Source: an uncultured Alphaproteobacteria bacterium (lineage in GTDB: Bacteria; Pseudomonadota; Alphaproteobacteria; HIMB59; GCA-002718135). Taken from it: DNA of 64,000 nt. The stretch is taken from positions 1 to 64,000 of the forward strand of contig CABZFN010000003.1 of assembly GCA_902525035.1 (NCBI GenBank). The letters are read 5' to 3'. A program made the translations under genes and the position numbers. The number at the start of each line of letters is the position of its first letter. Within the stretch, counting starts at the first letter, position 1. Positions 1-10,042 of the stretch are shown one piece after another. The notes under the pieces were generated by a model. The model saw nothing but the letters and a program-made list of their open reading frames with translations, was not told where the DNA came from and ran no database searches.

Positions 1-86
1 AAACATAATATATTTTATACTTTATAGCTTATGCTAATTTGTACTATATAAAATTAAAAATCATTATTAAAAAATTTTGTACAAAT

Positions 87-716
87 TTATTTCAGGTAAT
101 AATATTTAATTAAACTACTTTTATCAAAATCGATACAAAGTGGTTTTCCTGTAGGTAGTTCTATTGAAGAAATTTCATCTGGTTTGTACATACCTATTTT
201 AATCATTATAGCTCTTAATGAATTACCATGAGCGGCTATCAAAACGTTTTTACCTTCATTTAATAAAGGTTGAATTATTTCAACAAAATAAGGAGATACT
301 CTTTTTACAACATCTTTCAAACTTTCACCATTTGGGGGAGGTGTATCATATGATCTTCGCCAGATATGAACTTGTTCTTTACCATATTTATCTGCAGTTT
401 CTGACTTATTTAAACCAACTAAATCACCATAATCTCTCTCATTTAATCTTTTATCTTTTTCATAAATTAATGTTCCATTTTCAAATAATTTTTCTATACC
501 TGATGCAAGTATGGCAATTTCTGCTGTTTTATTTGCTCTATCCAAAACACTACTAAAAACTTTATCAATAATTATATTGTTTTCCTTTAATAGAAGACCG
601 GCGTTTTTTGCTTCGGCAATACCCTTTTCTGTGAGCGGAACATTTTGCCAACCTGTAAATCTGTTTTCTAAATTCCATTGACTTTGACCATGTCTAAGTA
701 AAACAAGTTTGTTCAT
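87..716 (-). CDS. gpmA: 2,3-bisphosphoglycerate-dependent phosphoglycerate mutase
   Basis: LVLLRHGQSQWNLENRFTGWQNVPLTEKG, ERDYGDLVGLNK and AAHGNSLRAI motifs; likely start is the internal Met (MNKLVLLRHG) of the 87..725 ORF. Confidence 0.95.
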   Translation of the reverse strand: MNKLVLLRHGQSQWNLENRFTGWQNVPLTEKGIAEAKNAGLLLKENNIIIDKVFSSVLDRANKTAEIAILASGIEKLFENGTLIYEKDKRLNERDYGDLVGLNKSETADKYGKEQVHIWRRSYDTPPPNGESLKDVVKRVSPYFVEIIQPLLNEGKNVLIAAHGNSLRAIMIKIGMYKPDEISSIELPTGKPLCIDFDKSSLIKYYYLK

Positions 717-757
717 AAGTTGCATATAATATGTTATAGAAGATTTGTTAATAAATA

Positions 758-2143
758 ATGAATAATAAAAAAAGAATAGAATTAGATAGTTTAGGTTCTA
801 AAAAAATTGAAAAAAATAAGCTTTGGGGTGCACAAACTCAAAGATCATTGGAAAATTTTAAAATTGGCGAAGAAAAAATTCCAGTTGAACTAATAAAGGC
901 CTTAGGCCAACAAAAGAAAGCTGCTGCACAAGCCAATATTGAACTAGGTGTCTTAAATAAAAAACTTGGATCATTAATTTCAAGTGCTTGTGATGATATA
1001 ATTAATCTGAAGCTTATTGAAGAGTTTCCATTAGTTGTATGGCAAACTGGCTCTGGAACGCAAACAAATATGAATGCCAATGAAGTAATTAGTAATTATA
1101 TTATTAAAAAACTAAAAGGGAAAATTGGAAGTAAAATTCCTATCCATCCAAATGACCATGTAAATTTGTCTCAATCATCAAATGATACTTTTCCAACAAT
1201 TATGCATGTTGCCATAAATGAATTATCGATAACTAATTTAGTTCCAAATCTAAGAAATTTAATAAAAGAATTTAAAAAAAAGGGCGAAGTATTTCGAAAA
1301 ATAATCAAAATAGGAAGAACACATACACAAGATGCAACCCCTATCACTTTAGGTGATGAATTTTCCGCATTTTATACCCAATTGCAAAATTGTTTAAAAA
1401 GAATTGAAATTTCACAATCAGAATTGAAATATATTGCTCAGGGTGGTACTGCAGTAGGCTCAGGAATTAATGCACCAAATAAATTTGATAAAATATTTTG
1501 TAAATATTTGAATAAACTTACAAAAGATAACTACAAACCTTCACAAAATAAATTTGAAGCATTATCATCTCATGACTCTCTAGTGAATTATTCGAATGCC
1601 TTAAAAACTCTTTCAATATCATTATTAAAAATTATAAATGACATTAGATTTTTAGCATCAGGACCTAGGTCAGGTTTAGGAGAATTAATTTTACCCGTTA
1701 ATGAACCTGGATCATCAATTATGCCTGGTAAGATAAATCCAACTCAAATTGAAGCATTAAGTATGGTATGTGTTCAAGTAATTGGTAATAGTACAAGTGT
1801 TGATCTTGCAGGCGCCAATGGTCATTTTCAATTAAATACTTATAAACCTGTTATTGCCTTAAATATTATTCAATCAGTCAATCTTCTTAGTGATGGTATT
1901 AAAAGTTTTAATAATAATTGCTTAAAAGGATTAAAAGCAAACAAAGAAGTTATTGATAATCACTTAAATAATTCATTAATGCTAGTTACGGCATTAAATA
2001 AAAGTATTGGATATGACAATGCAGCAAAAATTGCTAAAAAAGCATTTGATGAAAATTTGACTCTTAAAGAAGCGGCGTTAAATTTAAAATTAATTTCTGA
2101 AAAGGAATTTGATAAAATAGTTAATCCAAAGAAAATGATTTAA
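758..2143 (+). CDS. fumC: class II fumarate hydratase
   Basis: WQTGSGTQTNMNANEVISN, GRTHTQDATPITLGDE and GSSIMPGKINPTQ signature motifs. Confidence 0.95.
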   Translation: MNNKKRIELDSLGSKKIEKNKLWGAQTQRSLENFKIGEEKIPVELIKALGQQKKAAAQANIELGVLNKKLGSLISSACDDIINLKLIEEFPLVVWQTGSGTQTNMNANEVISNYIIKKLKGKIGSKIPIHPNDHVNLSQSSNDTFPTIMHVAINELSITNLVPNLRNLIKEFKKKGEVFRKIIKIGRTHTQDATPITLGDEFSAFYTQLQNCLKRIEISQSELKYIAQGGTAVGSGINAPNKFDKIFCKYLNKLTKDNYKPSQNKFEALSSHDSLVNYSNALKTLSISLLKIINDIRFLASGPRSGLGELILPVNEPGSSIMPGKINPTQIEALSMVCVQVIGNSTSVDLAGANGHFQLNTYKPVIALNIIQSVNLLSDGIKSFNNNCLKGLKANKEVIDNHLNNSLMLVTALNKSIGYDNAAKIAKKAFDENLTLKEAALNLKLISEKEFDKIVNPKKMI

Positions 2144-3016
2144 CTAAATATATTCGTAGTTATCTTTATCAGTAAATAAAGACCTTAATAATAAGTTATT
2201 TAAATGATGACCTGATTTGTTACCTAAAAAATATCCATGAATTGGGGATCCAGCTAAATACAAATCTCCGATAGAATCAAGAATTTTATGTCTTACAAAC
2301 TCATCCTTAAAGCGCAATCCATCTGAGTTAAGTATTTTACTTTCTCCAACAACAACAGCATTATCTAAAGAACCCCCTAGTGCTAAACCACTTGATCTAA
2401 GCATATCGACATCTCTTTCAAATCCAAAAGTACGTGCTGATGCAATATCAGTTTTATAATTTCCGTTTACTAGTTGTAGCTGACAGCTTTGTTTGCTGAC
2501 TAATTTACTAGGAAAATCAATTTCAAAATCAATTGAAAATTGATTATTTGGTTTTAATTCTACATATGAGTCATTTTTTTCTACTTTAATATTTTTTTTA
2601 ACTTTTAAAATTTTTCTTCTTTTATTTAAACTTTTAGTGGAAGTTTGATCAATAAGATCAACAAACTTTATTGAACTTCCGTCCATTATTGGGACTTCTG
2701 GTCCATCAATTTCAATTTTAATATTATCTATGTGCAGTCCCGACAAAGCACTCATCAAATGCTCAATTGTTGATACACTTGCGCCATTTTGATTACTAAT
2801 AGTTGTGCTTAATTTTGTATTAGTTACATTTGACCATATAGCTTCAATGATGTTATTTTTATTAAGATCCTTTCGGATAAATTTTATTCCATAATCAGCT
2901 TGAGCAGGATATAATTTCATTGTTACATCTACTCCTGAGTGCAATCCTATTCCATTGATTGATACTGGTTCAGCTATTGTTTGTTGATTTTTAGAATTAT
3001 TTAATATGTCTATCAT
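2144..3016 (-). CDS. lpxC: UDP-3-O-acyl-N-acetylglucosamine deacetylase
   Basis: GIGLHSG, TIEHLMSAL, RHKILDSIGDLYLAG motifs; downstream of ftsZ as in other proteobacteria. Confidence 0.95.
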   Translation of the reverse strand: MIDILNNSKNQQTIAEPVSINGIGLHSGVDVTMKLYPAQADYGIKFIRKDLNKNNIIEAIWSNVTNTKLSTTISNQNGASVSTIEHLMSALSGLHIDNIKIEIDGPEVPIMDGSSIKFVDLIDQTSTKSLNKRRKILKVKKNIKVEKNDSYVELKPNNQFSIDFEIDFPSKLVSKQSCQLQLVNGNYKTDIASARTFGFERDVDMLRSSGLALGGSLDNAVVVGESKILNSDGLRFKDEFVRHKILDSIGDLYLAGSPIHGYFLGNKSGHHLNNLLLRSLFTDKDNYEYI

Positions 3017-3021
3017 TTTAG

Positions 3022-3049
3022 AAAAAAGTGCTCATTTCAGCACTTTTTT
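3022..3049 (-). terminator. terminator-like hairpin between ftsZ and lpxC
   Basis: Perfect 11-bp inverted repeat AAAAAAGTGCT/AGCACTTTTTT with 6-nt loop; on the minus strand ends in a U run. Confidence 0.75.
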
Positions 3050-3118
3050 CATACATATTTTTGACGTTTTTAACAACTAACCTAATATTTCAAAGTATTG
3101 CAGATAATATTTTATTTA

Positions 3119-4768
3119 CTAATTAGCCTGTCTTCTTAGAAAAGTTGGTATATCTAAAAGTTCTTCCTCTGTCTCCTGATTGAACTCATCATCTATTTCA
3201 GAAGTTTCACTCTCTTCAGCACTGAATTCCTCTTTTTCAACGATACTTAAATTATCCTCTTCAGAATTGTTATGCTCAGATTCATTTTCTTCAATCTTTT
3301 CCTCTGAAGAGGCAAAAACAGGTTCAGTCTTTGTAAGAATATCATTTTCTTCAGCTATATCTTCAGATTTATTTTCAGTAGTAAGAGTATCAAATAAACT
3401 TAACCTTCTTACACTTGCTTCATTTGGTTTATCTATATCCATAGATGAGCGTGATACTTCCCCAGAGATATTATTGGTTTCAATTTGATCTAAAGTTTCT
3501 GAAGCTTCATTTTGAACAATTGCTTTATCATCAATATTTTCTTCTAAGCTTGAAGTCTCTATTTGGTTAATATTTGTTTGCTTATCTAAGTGAATATTAT
3601 CAGAAGTTTGATTATTGAGCATTCCTTCATTTGCTATTTCATTAATCTCTTCATCTAGGATAATCCCGTCTTCTAAGGCATTTTCATGCAATATAGTACT
3701 TTCTGGCATTAACTCAGATTTTTCTATATTTTTTTTATAAATATCATTATTTATATTTATTTGTGGAAAGCTATCTATTGGTTTAGCTGATGTATTATTG
3801 TTTGCATCAATACCTGTAGCCACAATGCTAACTCTTACAACACCTTCAAGTCTATCGTCGCAAGTAGTTCCATAAATAATGTTAGCTTCTTCATCAACTT
3901 CTTGTTTGATCCTATTTGCAGCCTCATCAACTTCATACAAAGTAATGTCTTTACCGCCAGTAATATTAATTATTAGACCTTTTGCACCTTTTAAGGACAC
4001 GTCATCAATTAATGGGTTTGCAATAGCTGCTTCAGCAGCTGCAATGGCTCTACCTTCACCTTGTGCTTCACCAGTACCCATCATAGCTTTACCCATTTCA
4101 GACATCACAGTTTTGATATCTGAGAAGTCTAAATTTATCATTCCAGGCTGAACCATAAGATCAGTTACACCTCTAACACCTGCATAAAGAACATCATCTG
4201 CCATTTTGAATGCATCAGAAAATGTAGTTTTTTCGTTTGCAATTCTAAATAAATTTTGATTTGGTATTGTTAGTAAAGTGTCAACATACTGTTGAAGTTC
4301 ATCAATACCTTTCTCAGCCAACTTCATTCTTTGAGAGCCTTCAAAATGAAATGGTTTAGTTACAACACCAACAGTTAGTATTCCTTTTTCTCTTGCTAAT
4401 TTTGCTATTACTGGAGCAGCTCCCGTACCAGTACCACCACCCATTCCAGCAGCTATAAAAAGCATATGACTACCTTCAAGCTTTTCACTTAAATCTTGAA
4501 TTGCTTCTTCTGCAGCTTGTCTTCCAATATCAGGTCTCATTCCTGCACCTAATCCTTTTGTACTGTTTAATCCTAATTGAATTTTATTTGGACAACTTGA
4601 AATTTGCAAAGCTTGTGCATCCGTATTAGCTATTAAAAAATCTACGCCTTCTAAATTAGCGTTAATCATGTTGTTAACTGCATTTCCACCGGATCCGCCA
4701 GCTCCTAAAACTGTTATTTTAGGATGTAAGTTTTGTGCTACATCTTGTATTGAAATATTGATAGTCAT
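3119..4768 (-). CDS. ftsZ: cell division protein FtsZ
   Basis: [26 protein letters not shown] tubulin signature; C-terminal peptide [10 protein letters not shown]. Confidence 0.97.
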   Translation of the reverse strand: MTINISIQDVAQNLHPKITVLGAGGSGGNAVNNMINANLEGVDFLIANTDAQALQISSCPNKIQLGLNSTKGLGAGMRPDIGRQAAEEAIQDLSEKLEGSHMLFIAAGMGGGTGTGAAPVIAKLAREKGILTVGVVTKPFHFEGSQRMKLAEKGIDELQQYVDTLLTIPNQNLFRIANEKTTFSDAFKMADDVLYAGVRGVTDLMVQPGMINLDFSDIKTVMSEMGKAMMGTGEAQGEGRAIAAAEAAIANPLIDDVSLKGAKGLIINITGGKDITLYEVDEAANRIKQEVDEEANIIYGTTCDDRLEGVVRVSIVATGIDANNNTSAKPIDSFPQININNDIYKKNIEKSELMPESTILHENALEDGIILDEEINEIANEGMLNNQTSDNIHLDKQTNINQIETSSLEENIDDKAIVQNEASETLDQIETNNISGEVSRSSMDIDKPNEASVRRLSLFDTLTTENKSEDIAEENDILTKTEPVFASSEEKIEENESEHNNSEEDNLSIVEKEEFSAEESETSEIDDEFNQETEEELLDIPTFLRRQAN

Positions 4769-4847
4769 TATAATCTCCGCCGTTTTAAATAGTTTTTAAC
4801 GATTTATGTTCGAAATCGTCAATATAATTTACTATATATAGTATTAT

Positions 4848-6068
4848 CTAAATATATTGATCTAGCCAAGTAAAAAAGCCTGAAATTCCCCGTTTTTTTA
4901 AAGTTTTTGATTGATTTGCAAGAAAATCAATTTTATGAAAATCTTGATCGTATAATATTGATCCAATAATGTCACAAAAATTAGGTTTTTTATAATTATT
5001 TTCCAAATTTAATTGATCTAAGGGATTTGATACTCTGACACCACTTGCAAAAATTGTTTCTACATATTTTGCAATATTATCCATCATAGCACCTCCACCA
5101 GTTAGAACAACATTATTTAATTTTTTATTTCTAAAGTTATTGTCTCTAATTTTTTGCCATATCATCTCTAATGTTTCTTCAATACGTGGTCTAATGATAG
5201 CATTTAAACTTGATCTTGTTATTTGTTTAAATGTATTTTTATCACCTGAAATAATTGGAATTTCTATAATTTCATAATCATCGCTAGGCGATGAAACTAA
5301 GGAGCCGTATAAAGTTTTTAATCTTTCAGCACTAGAAATAGTCGTTGATAAACCTCTAGCAATATCCAATGTAACATTATTACTGCCAACACCTATTGCA
5401 TCTCCATACACAAATTTATTATTTTCAAATACTGATATAGAAGATGTTGAATGACCAAGATCAATACAAATGGTTCCAAGCTCTTTTTCATCTTTTGTAA
5501 GTGATGACAAAGACGAAGATAATGGAGAAGGAATATAATTATCAATATTGAGTTTTAATTTTTTGATAACACTAGAAACATTATCTGAATATTTTTTTTG
5601 TATATATATTTTATAAAAGTTAATTTTAATATTATCTGAATAGTTTCCAATAGGAGCGTTGAAATATAGGTTATTATCGATATCATATGAGGTTATATTA
5701 TTAAATATTTCAAATTTTTCGCTAGGATTATCAAAATATTCTGATTGATTAATTATTTTTTTTAAATGTAATTCCGAAATTTTCTCATTTTTCAATTCTA
5801 TTGCTGAGTTGTAATAATGAGAATTAGAATTCAATAAAGATAGATTAAGATTAATAGAATTCAATTTGGTTTGAGATTGTTTTTCAGCCTCTATAACTAA
5901 AGATTTAATCTGATCATGTAAATTTTCAAAATTTAAAATAATATTTTTTTTAATATTTTTATTAGGAAAACTAGAAATTGATAATATATTAATATTTTCA
6001 GTATTCTTATAATCAGCAATAACACATGATATTTTTGAATTACCAATATCTAGACCAGCTTTAATCAT
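4848..6068 (-). CDS. ftsA: cell division protein FtsA
   Basis: AGLDIGNSKISCVIAD, TICIDLGHSTSSISVF, VVLTGGGAMMDNI actin-fold motifs; between ftsQ and ftsZ. Confidence 0.93.
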   Translation of the reverse strand: MIKAGLDIGNSKISCVIADYKNTENINILSISSFPNKNIKKNIILNFENLHDQIKSLVIEAEKQSQTKLNSINLNLSLLNSNSHYYNSAIELKNEKISELHLKKIINQSEYFDNPSEKFEIFNNITSYDIDNNLYFNAPIGNYSDNIKINFYKIYIQKKYSDNVSSVIKKLKLNIDNYIPSPLSSSLSSLTKDEKELGTICIDLGHSTSSISVFENNKFVYGDAIGVGSNNVTLDIARGLSTTISSAERLKTLYGSLVSSPSDDYEIIEIPIISGDKNTFKQITRSSLNAIIRPRIEETLEMIWQKIRDNNFRNKKLNNVVLTGGGAMMDNIAKYVETIFASGVRVSNPLDQLNLENNYKKPNFCDIIGSILYDQDFHKIDFLANQSKTLKKRGISGFFTWLDQYI

Positions 6069-6834
6069 TTAAATTAATTAAGATTGTTTTTTTTAAATTT
6101 CTTAAATCATATGTTTTTATATTATTAATATCTGTTTCGCTAAGTTTATTTTGTATCTTAATAAAATTCTGTATAGATTTATTTGGATCTTCTTCTGAAA
6201 GTAGTAATTTTACATCACTGTATAAATTTATATCCCATCTTCGTTTATTGACAAATTCTAAATTTTCAATTTTATATTTTTTTTTAAAATCATTATTTTT
6301 TAAAATATTAATTATTGAATTAGCTTTTAAGTTTGAAGAATTACCCTTAAAAATTAATAATGACTTATCAGTAAAATCTGAAATATAAATTTGATCTATA
6401 ATTTTTCCATTTTCATCAAAAACAAAATATCTCTCGTTAAAAAAATAAATTCCTTTTGGTTTATATTCTTCAATCCTAATAAATAGAGTATTTTTGTAAT
6501 TTGTATTTAAATATATTTCTTTGACCCAATTATTTTCTTTTATTGAGTTATTAATTTGATCCAGTGGTAATAAAAAAATTGAATATCCTATATAATTTTG
6601 CAGTTTATCCTCTACAAATTTTAATTCGATTTTCTCCAAACCTGAAATATCAAATTTTGTAAATTGATATTGGAAGTTTTCTGAAAAACTCTGAATTATA
6701 TTTTTACCAGTATCGATAAAATTATTTTTGTTAAAATATAGTAAAAAAGAAAAAATAATTAAAAATAAGAAAATACAAAAATAAGTAAATGATCTGAAAC
6801 TTAAAACATATCTTCTTCTATTAATATTGTTCAT
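6061..6834 (-). CDS. ftsQ: cell division protein FtsQ
   Basis: Single N-terminal TM followed by POTRA-like region; position between ddl and ftsA. Confidence 0.85.
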   Translation of the reverse strand: MNNINRRRYVLSFRSFTYFCIFLFLIIFSFLLYFNKNNFIDTGKNIIQSFSENFQYQFTKFDISGLEKIELKFVEDKLQNYIGYSIFLLPLDQINNSIKENNWVKEIYLNTNYKNTLFIRIEEYKPKGIYFFNERYFVFDENGKIIDQIYISDFTDKSLLIFKGNSSNLKANSIINILKNNDFKKKYKIENLEFVNKRRWDINLYSDVKLLLSEEDPNKSIQNFIKIQNKLSETDINNIKTYDLRNLKKTILINLND

Positions 6835-6835
6835 A

Positions 6836-7786
6836 CTAATAATTTAAATTTTTGATCAAAATAAAAATGATTTCTGAAAAAGGTAAACCTTTATAATTAG
6901 CTTGTTCAGGTAATAGAGATATAGGCGTAAGTCCAGGTTGAGTATTTGTTTCTAAAAAGAAAATTTTGTTTTTTTTTGTATCAAAAATAAAGTCAGTTCT
7001 TGCAAGTGAATTACAACCTAAGAGTTTATGAGCTTTAGAAGCAAATTTGAGACATTTAGCATAATTTATTTTATTTAACTTAGCTGGCAAAATATGTTTA
7101 GCGTAACCTTTTGTATATTTTGCTTTATAATCAAAAAAATTATTTTTTGATTTTATTTCTGTAACAGCTAGTGCGTGAATTTTTTTATCCAATTTAATAG
7201 TTGAAACTGTAAGCTCCCTTCCAGATATATACTCTTCTATTAAAATTTCTTTGTGATTATTAAGTTTCCTTTTAAATTCTTCTATATTAGAAATTAAAAT
7301 ATCAAATTCTTTTTGATTTTTAATTATTTTTATACCAAAACTTGAACCACTTCTATTGGGCTTAATAACAAATTTTTTTAACTTAAGTTTAATAGTAATT
7401 AATTTCTTCTCATTTAAATCATTTATATTTAAAAGATAATATTTTGGAGACATTAATTTATTTTTAATAATTTCTTTCTTAGATGCAGATTTATTAAAAC
7501 ATAGATTAGATGATTTTATATTTGAATGAGAGAAAGGAATTTTATTTTTTTTTAAAATTTTTTGAGTTTGTCCGTCTTCACCAAAAGGTCCATGTAAAGC
7601 ATTAATACAAACAAAATTTTTATAATTAATTATTTTTTTATGAAAGTTTTTAGGATTAACTCTTAATGTCTTAAACTTCAATTTATTTTGATTAAGAATT
7701 TTTTGAATTTCTCTAGAAGTTACTAAAGATACTTCATGCTCTTCATTATTACCACCTTCTAAAATTAAAATTTTTTTATTACTCAC
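6836..7786 (-). CDS. ddl: D-alanine--D-alanine ligase
   Basis: LEGGNNEEHEVSLVTS, HGPFGEDGQTQ, KPNRSGSSFGIK, EEYISGRELTVS, LETNTQPGLTPISLLPEQA. Confidence 0.95.
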   Translation of the reverse strand: MSNKKILILEGGNNEEHEVSLVTSREIQKILNQNKLKFKTLRVNPKNFHKKIINYKNFVCINALHGPFGEDGQTQKILKKNKIPFSHSNIKSSNLCFNKSASKKEIIKNKLMSPKYYLLNINDLNEKKLITIKLKLKKFVIKPNRSGSSFGIKIIKNQKEFDILISNIEEFKRKLNNHKEILIEEYISGRELTVSTIKLDKKIHALAVTEIKSKNNFFDYKAKYTKGYAKHILPAKLNKINYAKCLKFASKAHKLLGCNSLARTDFIFDTKKNKIFFLETNTQPGLTPISLLPEQANYKGLPFSEIIFILIKNLNY

Positions 7787-8672
7787 CTATTATTTTTACC
7801 TCCCATTCCAATTTTACATTAAATTTGGCATATACTTTTTCAACAATACTTTTACCTAGGTTTTCTATATCTGTTGCTGAAGCGCTTCCCCTATTTATTA
7901 AGAAATTTGCATGTTTATCACTCACATATGCATCGCCATAATTGGTACCTTTACATCCTGCTTCCTCAATTAGTTTTGCCGCATGAAGATTCTTAGGATT
8001 TTTGAAAGTACTGCCAGAAGTTTTATTTTTAATTGGCTGAGATTGTAAACGTTTATTTTTTATTTCATTAATTTTGTCTTTTATTAAATTTTGATCTCCA
8101 TAATTAAAATTAAATATAGCTTTTGTAACAATATCTGTTTTATTTATTTTTGAAGATCTATATTTTAGATTAAGTTTATCTTTTGTAATTATTTTTCTTT
8201 GACCGAAATTATCACAAATTTCTATACTATTTATAAGATCTACAGTTTCCGAACCATAACAACCTGCATTCATTTTAACTGCTCCACCTATAGATCCGGG
8301 AATACCACTATAAAATTCAAAACCCTCTATATTTTGTCTCCATGCATAATTAGATAAATTAATATCTAAAATACTAGCCCCGACTTCAAGTTTGTCATGA
8401 TTAATATTAATAGTATTAAAACCTTTGCCTAATTTTATAAGAGTTCCATTATAACCATTATCTCTAATTAAAAGATTTGAACCTGAACCTATTATGTAAA
8501 AATTTTCATTATTTATTTCATTTAATATAATTTCTAACTCTAAATTATCTTCAACTATAGCAAATATTTTTGCATCACCTCCTGTTCTGAACCAAGTATG
8601 TTTACCAGCATTATAATCTGAGTAAATTTTACTTTTAAGTTTATCAGCTAATTCTAGAATTTTTTTTGACAT
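7779..8672 (-). CDS. murB: UDP-N-acetylmuramate dehydrogenase
   Basis: NTWFRTGGDAK-like start, GSGSNLLIRD, FYSGIPGSIGGAVKMNAGCYG, SGSTFKNP. Confidence 0.96.
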   Translation of the reverse strand: MSKKILELADKLKSKIYSDYNAGKHTWFRTGGDAKIFAIVEDNLELEIILNEINNENFYIIGSGSNLLIRDNGYNGTLIKLGKGFNTININHDKLEVGASILDINLSNYAWRQNIEGFEFYSGIPGSIGGAVKMNAGCYGSETVDLINSIEICDNFGQRKIITKDKLNLKYRSSKINKTDIVTKAIFNFNYGDQNLIKDKINEIKNKRLQSQPIKNKTSGSTFKNPKNLHAAKLIEEAGCKGTNYGDAYVSDKHANFLINRGSASATDIENLGKSIVEKVYAKFNVKLEWEVKIIGE

Positions 8673-10042
8673 TAGTTATTCATATATTTTTTTGCAATAC
8701 TAGATATTGAACCAGCGCCCATAAAAACAATGGTATTTTTACTCATTGTATGAGGTTTCATTAATTTATTTAAATCACCTATGTTCTTTAAATATGTAGT
8801 ATTTTTATTTTTTTTTATTATTTTAGAATATATATCTTCTGAAGTTGAGCCCTTGATAATTTTTTCTCCAGCTGAATAGGTCTCTAATAAAAATAAATAA
8901 TCAACTTTTGATAAAACCTTTATAAATTCTTTAATTAGTATTTTAGTTCTAGTATATCTGTGTGGTTGAAAAACAATTATTACTTTATTTTTTAGACTTT
9001 TAGCTGCACTTAATGTAGCTGCAATTTCTGTTGGATGATGTGCATAATCATCGTACACAAAGGATTTATTTTTTTTTCCAATAAATGAGAATCTTCTTTT
9101 TACACCTACATAATTAGTCAACGCAGTATTAATATCTTTATTTTTTATTCCATTTAGTTTGGCTGCAATAATACTCGCAGTTGCATTTAAAATGTTGTGA
9201 TTGCCAATTGCTTTGATATTAAATTTATAATTAGAAGTATGAATAATTTTATTGTTAATTTGTAATTTAAAAGAAGTTTTTAGTTTGTTTTGTATAATGT
9301 CAAAGATTAATACATCTGCTTTTTTGTTTTTAATTGAATAAGTTAAAATATTTCTTGTTTTTATTTTGTTAATTAGTAATTTAAGGTTCTTATCATCATA
9401 ACACATTATTGTGGTTCCATAAAACGGAAGCAGATTTATGAATTTTTCAAATGCACTAATTAAATTTTTCTTTGATTTATAAAAATCCATATGTTCAATA
9501 TCTAAATTAGTAATAATTGATATTTGATGTGGAAGCTTTAAAAAGGTGCCATCACTTTCGTCTGCTTCAACAATCATCCACTCCCCTTTTCCATATCGAT
9601 TATTATTAGAAAAAGAATTTATAATACCGCCATTAACAATAGTAGGGTCTAAACCTGCTTCATTAAAAATGTTTGCTACCAAACTAGTAGTAGTAGTTTT
9701 CCCGTGAGATCCAGCTATGGCAATAGATTTTTTATTTTTCATTAATTCTGAAAGCATATCAGCTCGAGAGAGAACAGGGATTTTTTTAATATATGCCTCT
9801 CTTATTTCAGGATTATTATTTTTTATAGCTGATGAATAAACTACAGCATGGGCATATTTAATATTTTTTCTATTATGTCCTAAAAAAAATTTTATACCTT
9901 TTTTCTTTAATCTTTTTGTGTTGTCGTTAACTAATATATCACTTCCCTGTATCGAATATCCTTTATCTAACATCAATTCTGCAATACCAGACATTCCTAT
10001 TCCTGAAATACCTATAAAATGGATTTTACTATTAATTTTCAT
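8672..10042 (-). CDS. murC: UDP-N-acetylmuramate--L-alanine ligase
   Basis: HFIGISGIGMSGIAELM, AIAGSHGKTTTTSLV, DDYAHHPTEI motifs. Confidence 0.96.
   Translation of the reverse strand: MKINSKIHFIGISGIGMSGIAELMLDKGYSIQGSDILVNDNTKRLKKKGIKFFLGHNRKNIKYAHAVVYSSAIKNNNPEIREAYIKKIPVLSRADMLSELMKNKKSIAIAGSHGKTTTTSLVANIFNEAGLDPTIVNGGIINSFSNNNRYGKGEWMIVEADESDGTFLKLPHQISIITNLDIEHMDFYKSKKNLISAFEKFINLLPFYGTTIMCYDDKNLKLLINKIKTRNILTYSIKNKKADVLIFDIIQNKLKTSFKLQINNKIIHTSNYKFNIKAIGNHNILNATASIIAAKLNGIKNKDINTALTNYVGVKRRFSFIGKKNKSFVYDDYAHHPTEIAATLSAAKSLKNKVIIVFQPHRYTRTKILIKEFIKVLSKVDYLFLLETYSAGEKIIKGSTSEDIYSKIIKKNKNTTYLKNIGDLNKLMKPHTMSKNTIVFMGAGSISSIAKKYMNN

Noticed and set aside
218-556. ORF 218..556 (+)
   Set aside because: Antisense to gpmA; low-complexity translation, no recognisable domain.
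3180-4151. ORFs 3180..3488 and 3879..4151 (+)
   Set aside because: Antisense shadows of ftsZ; Ser/Ile-rich translation is the complement of acidic codons.
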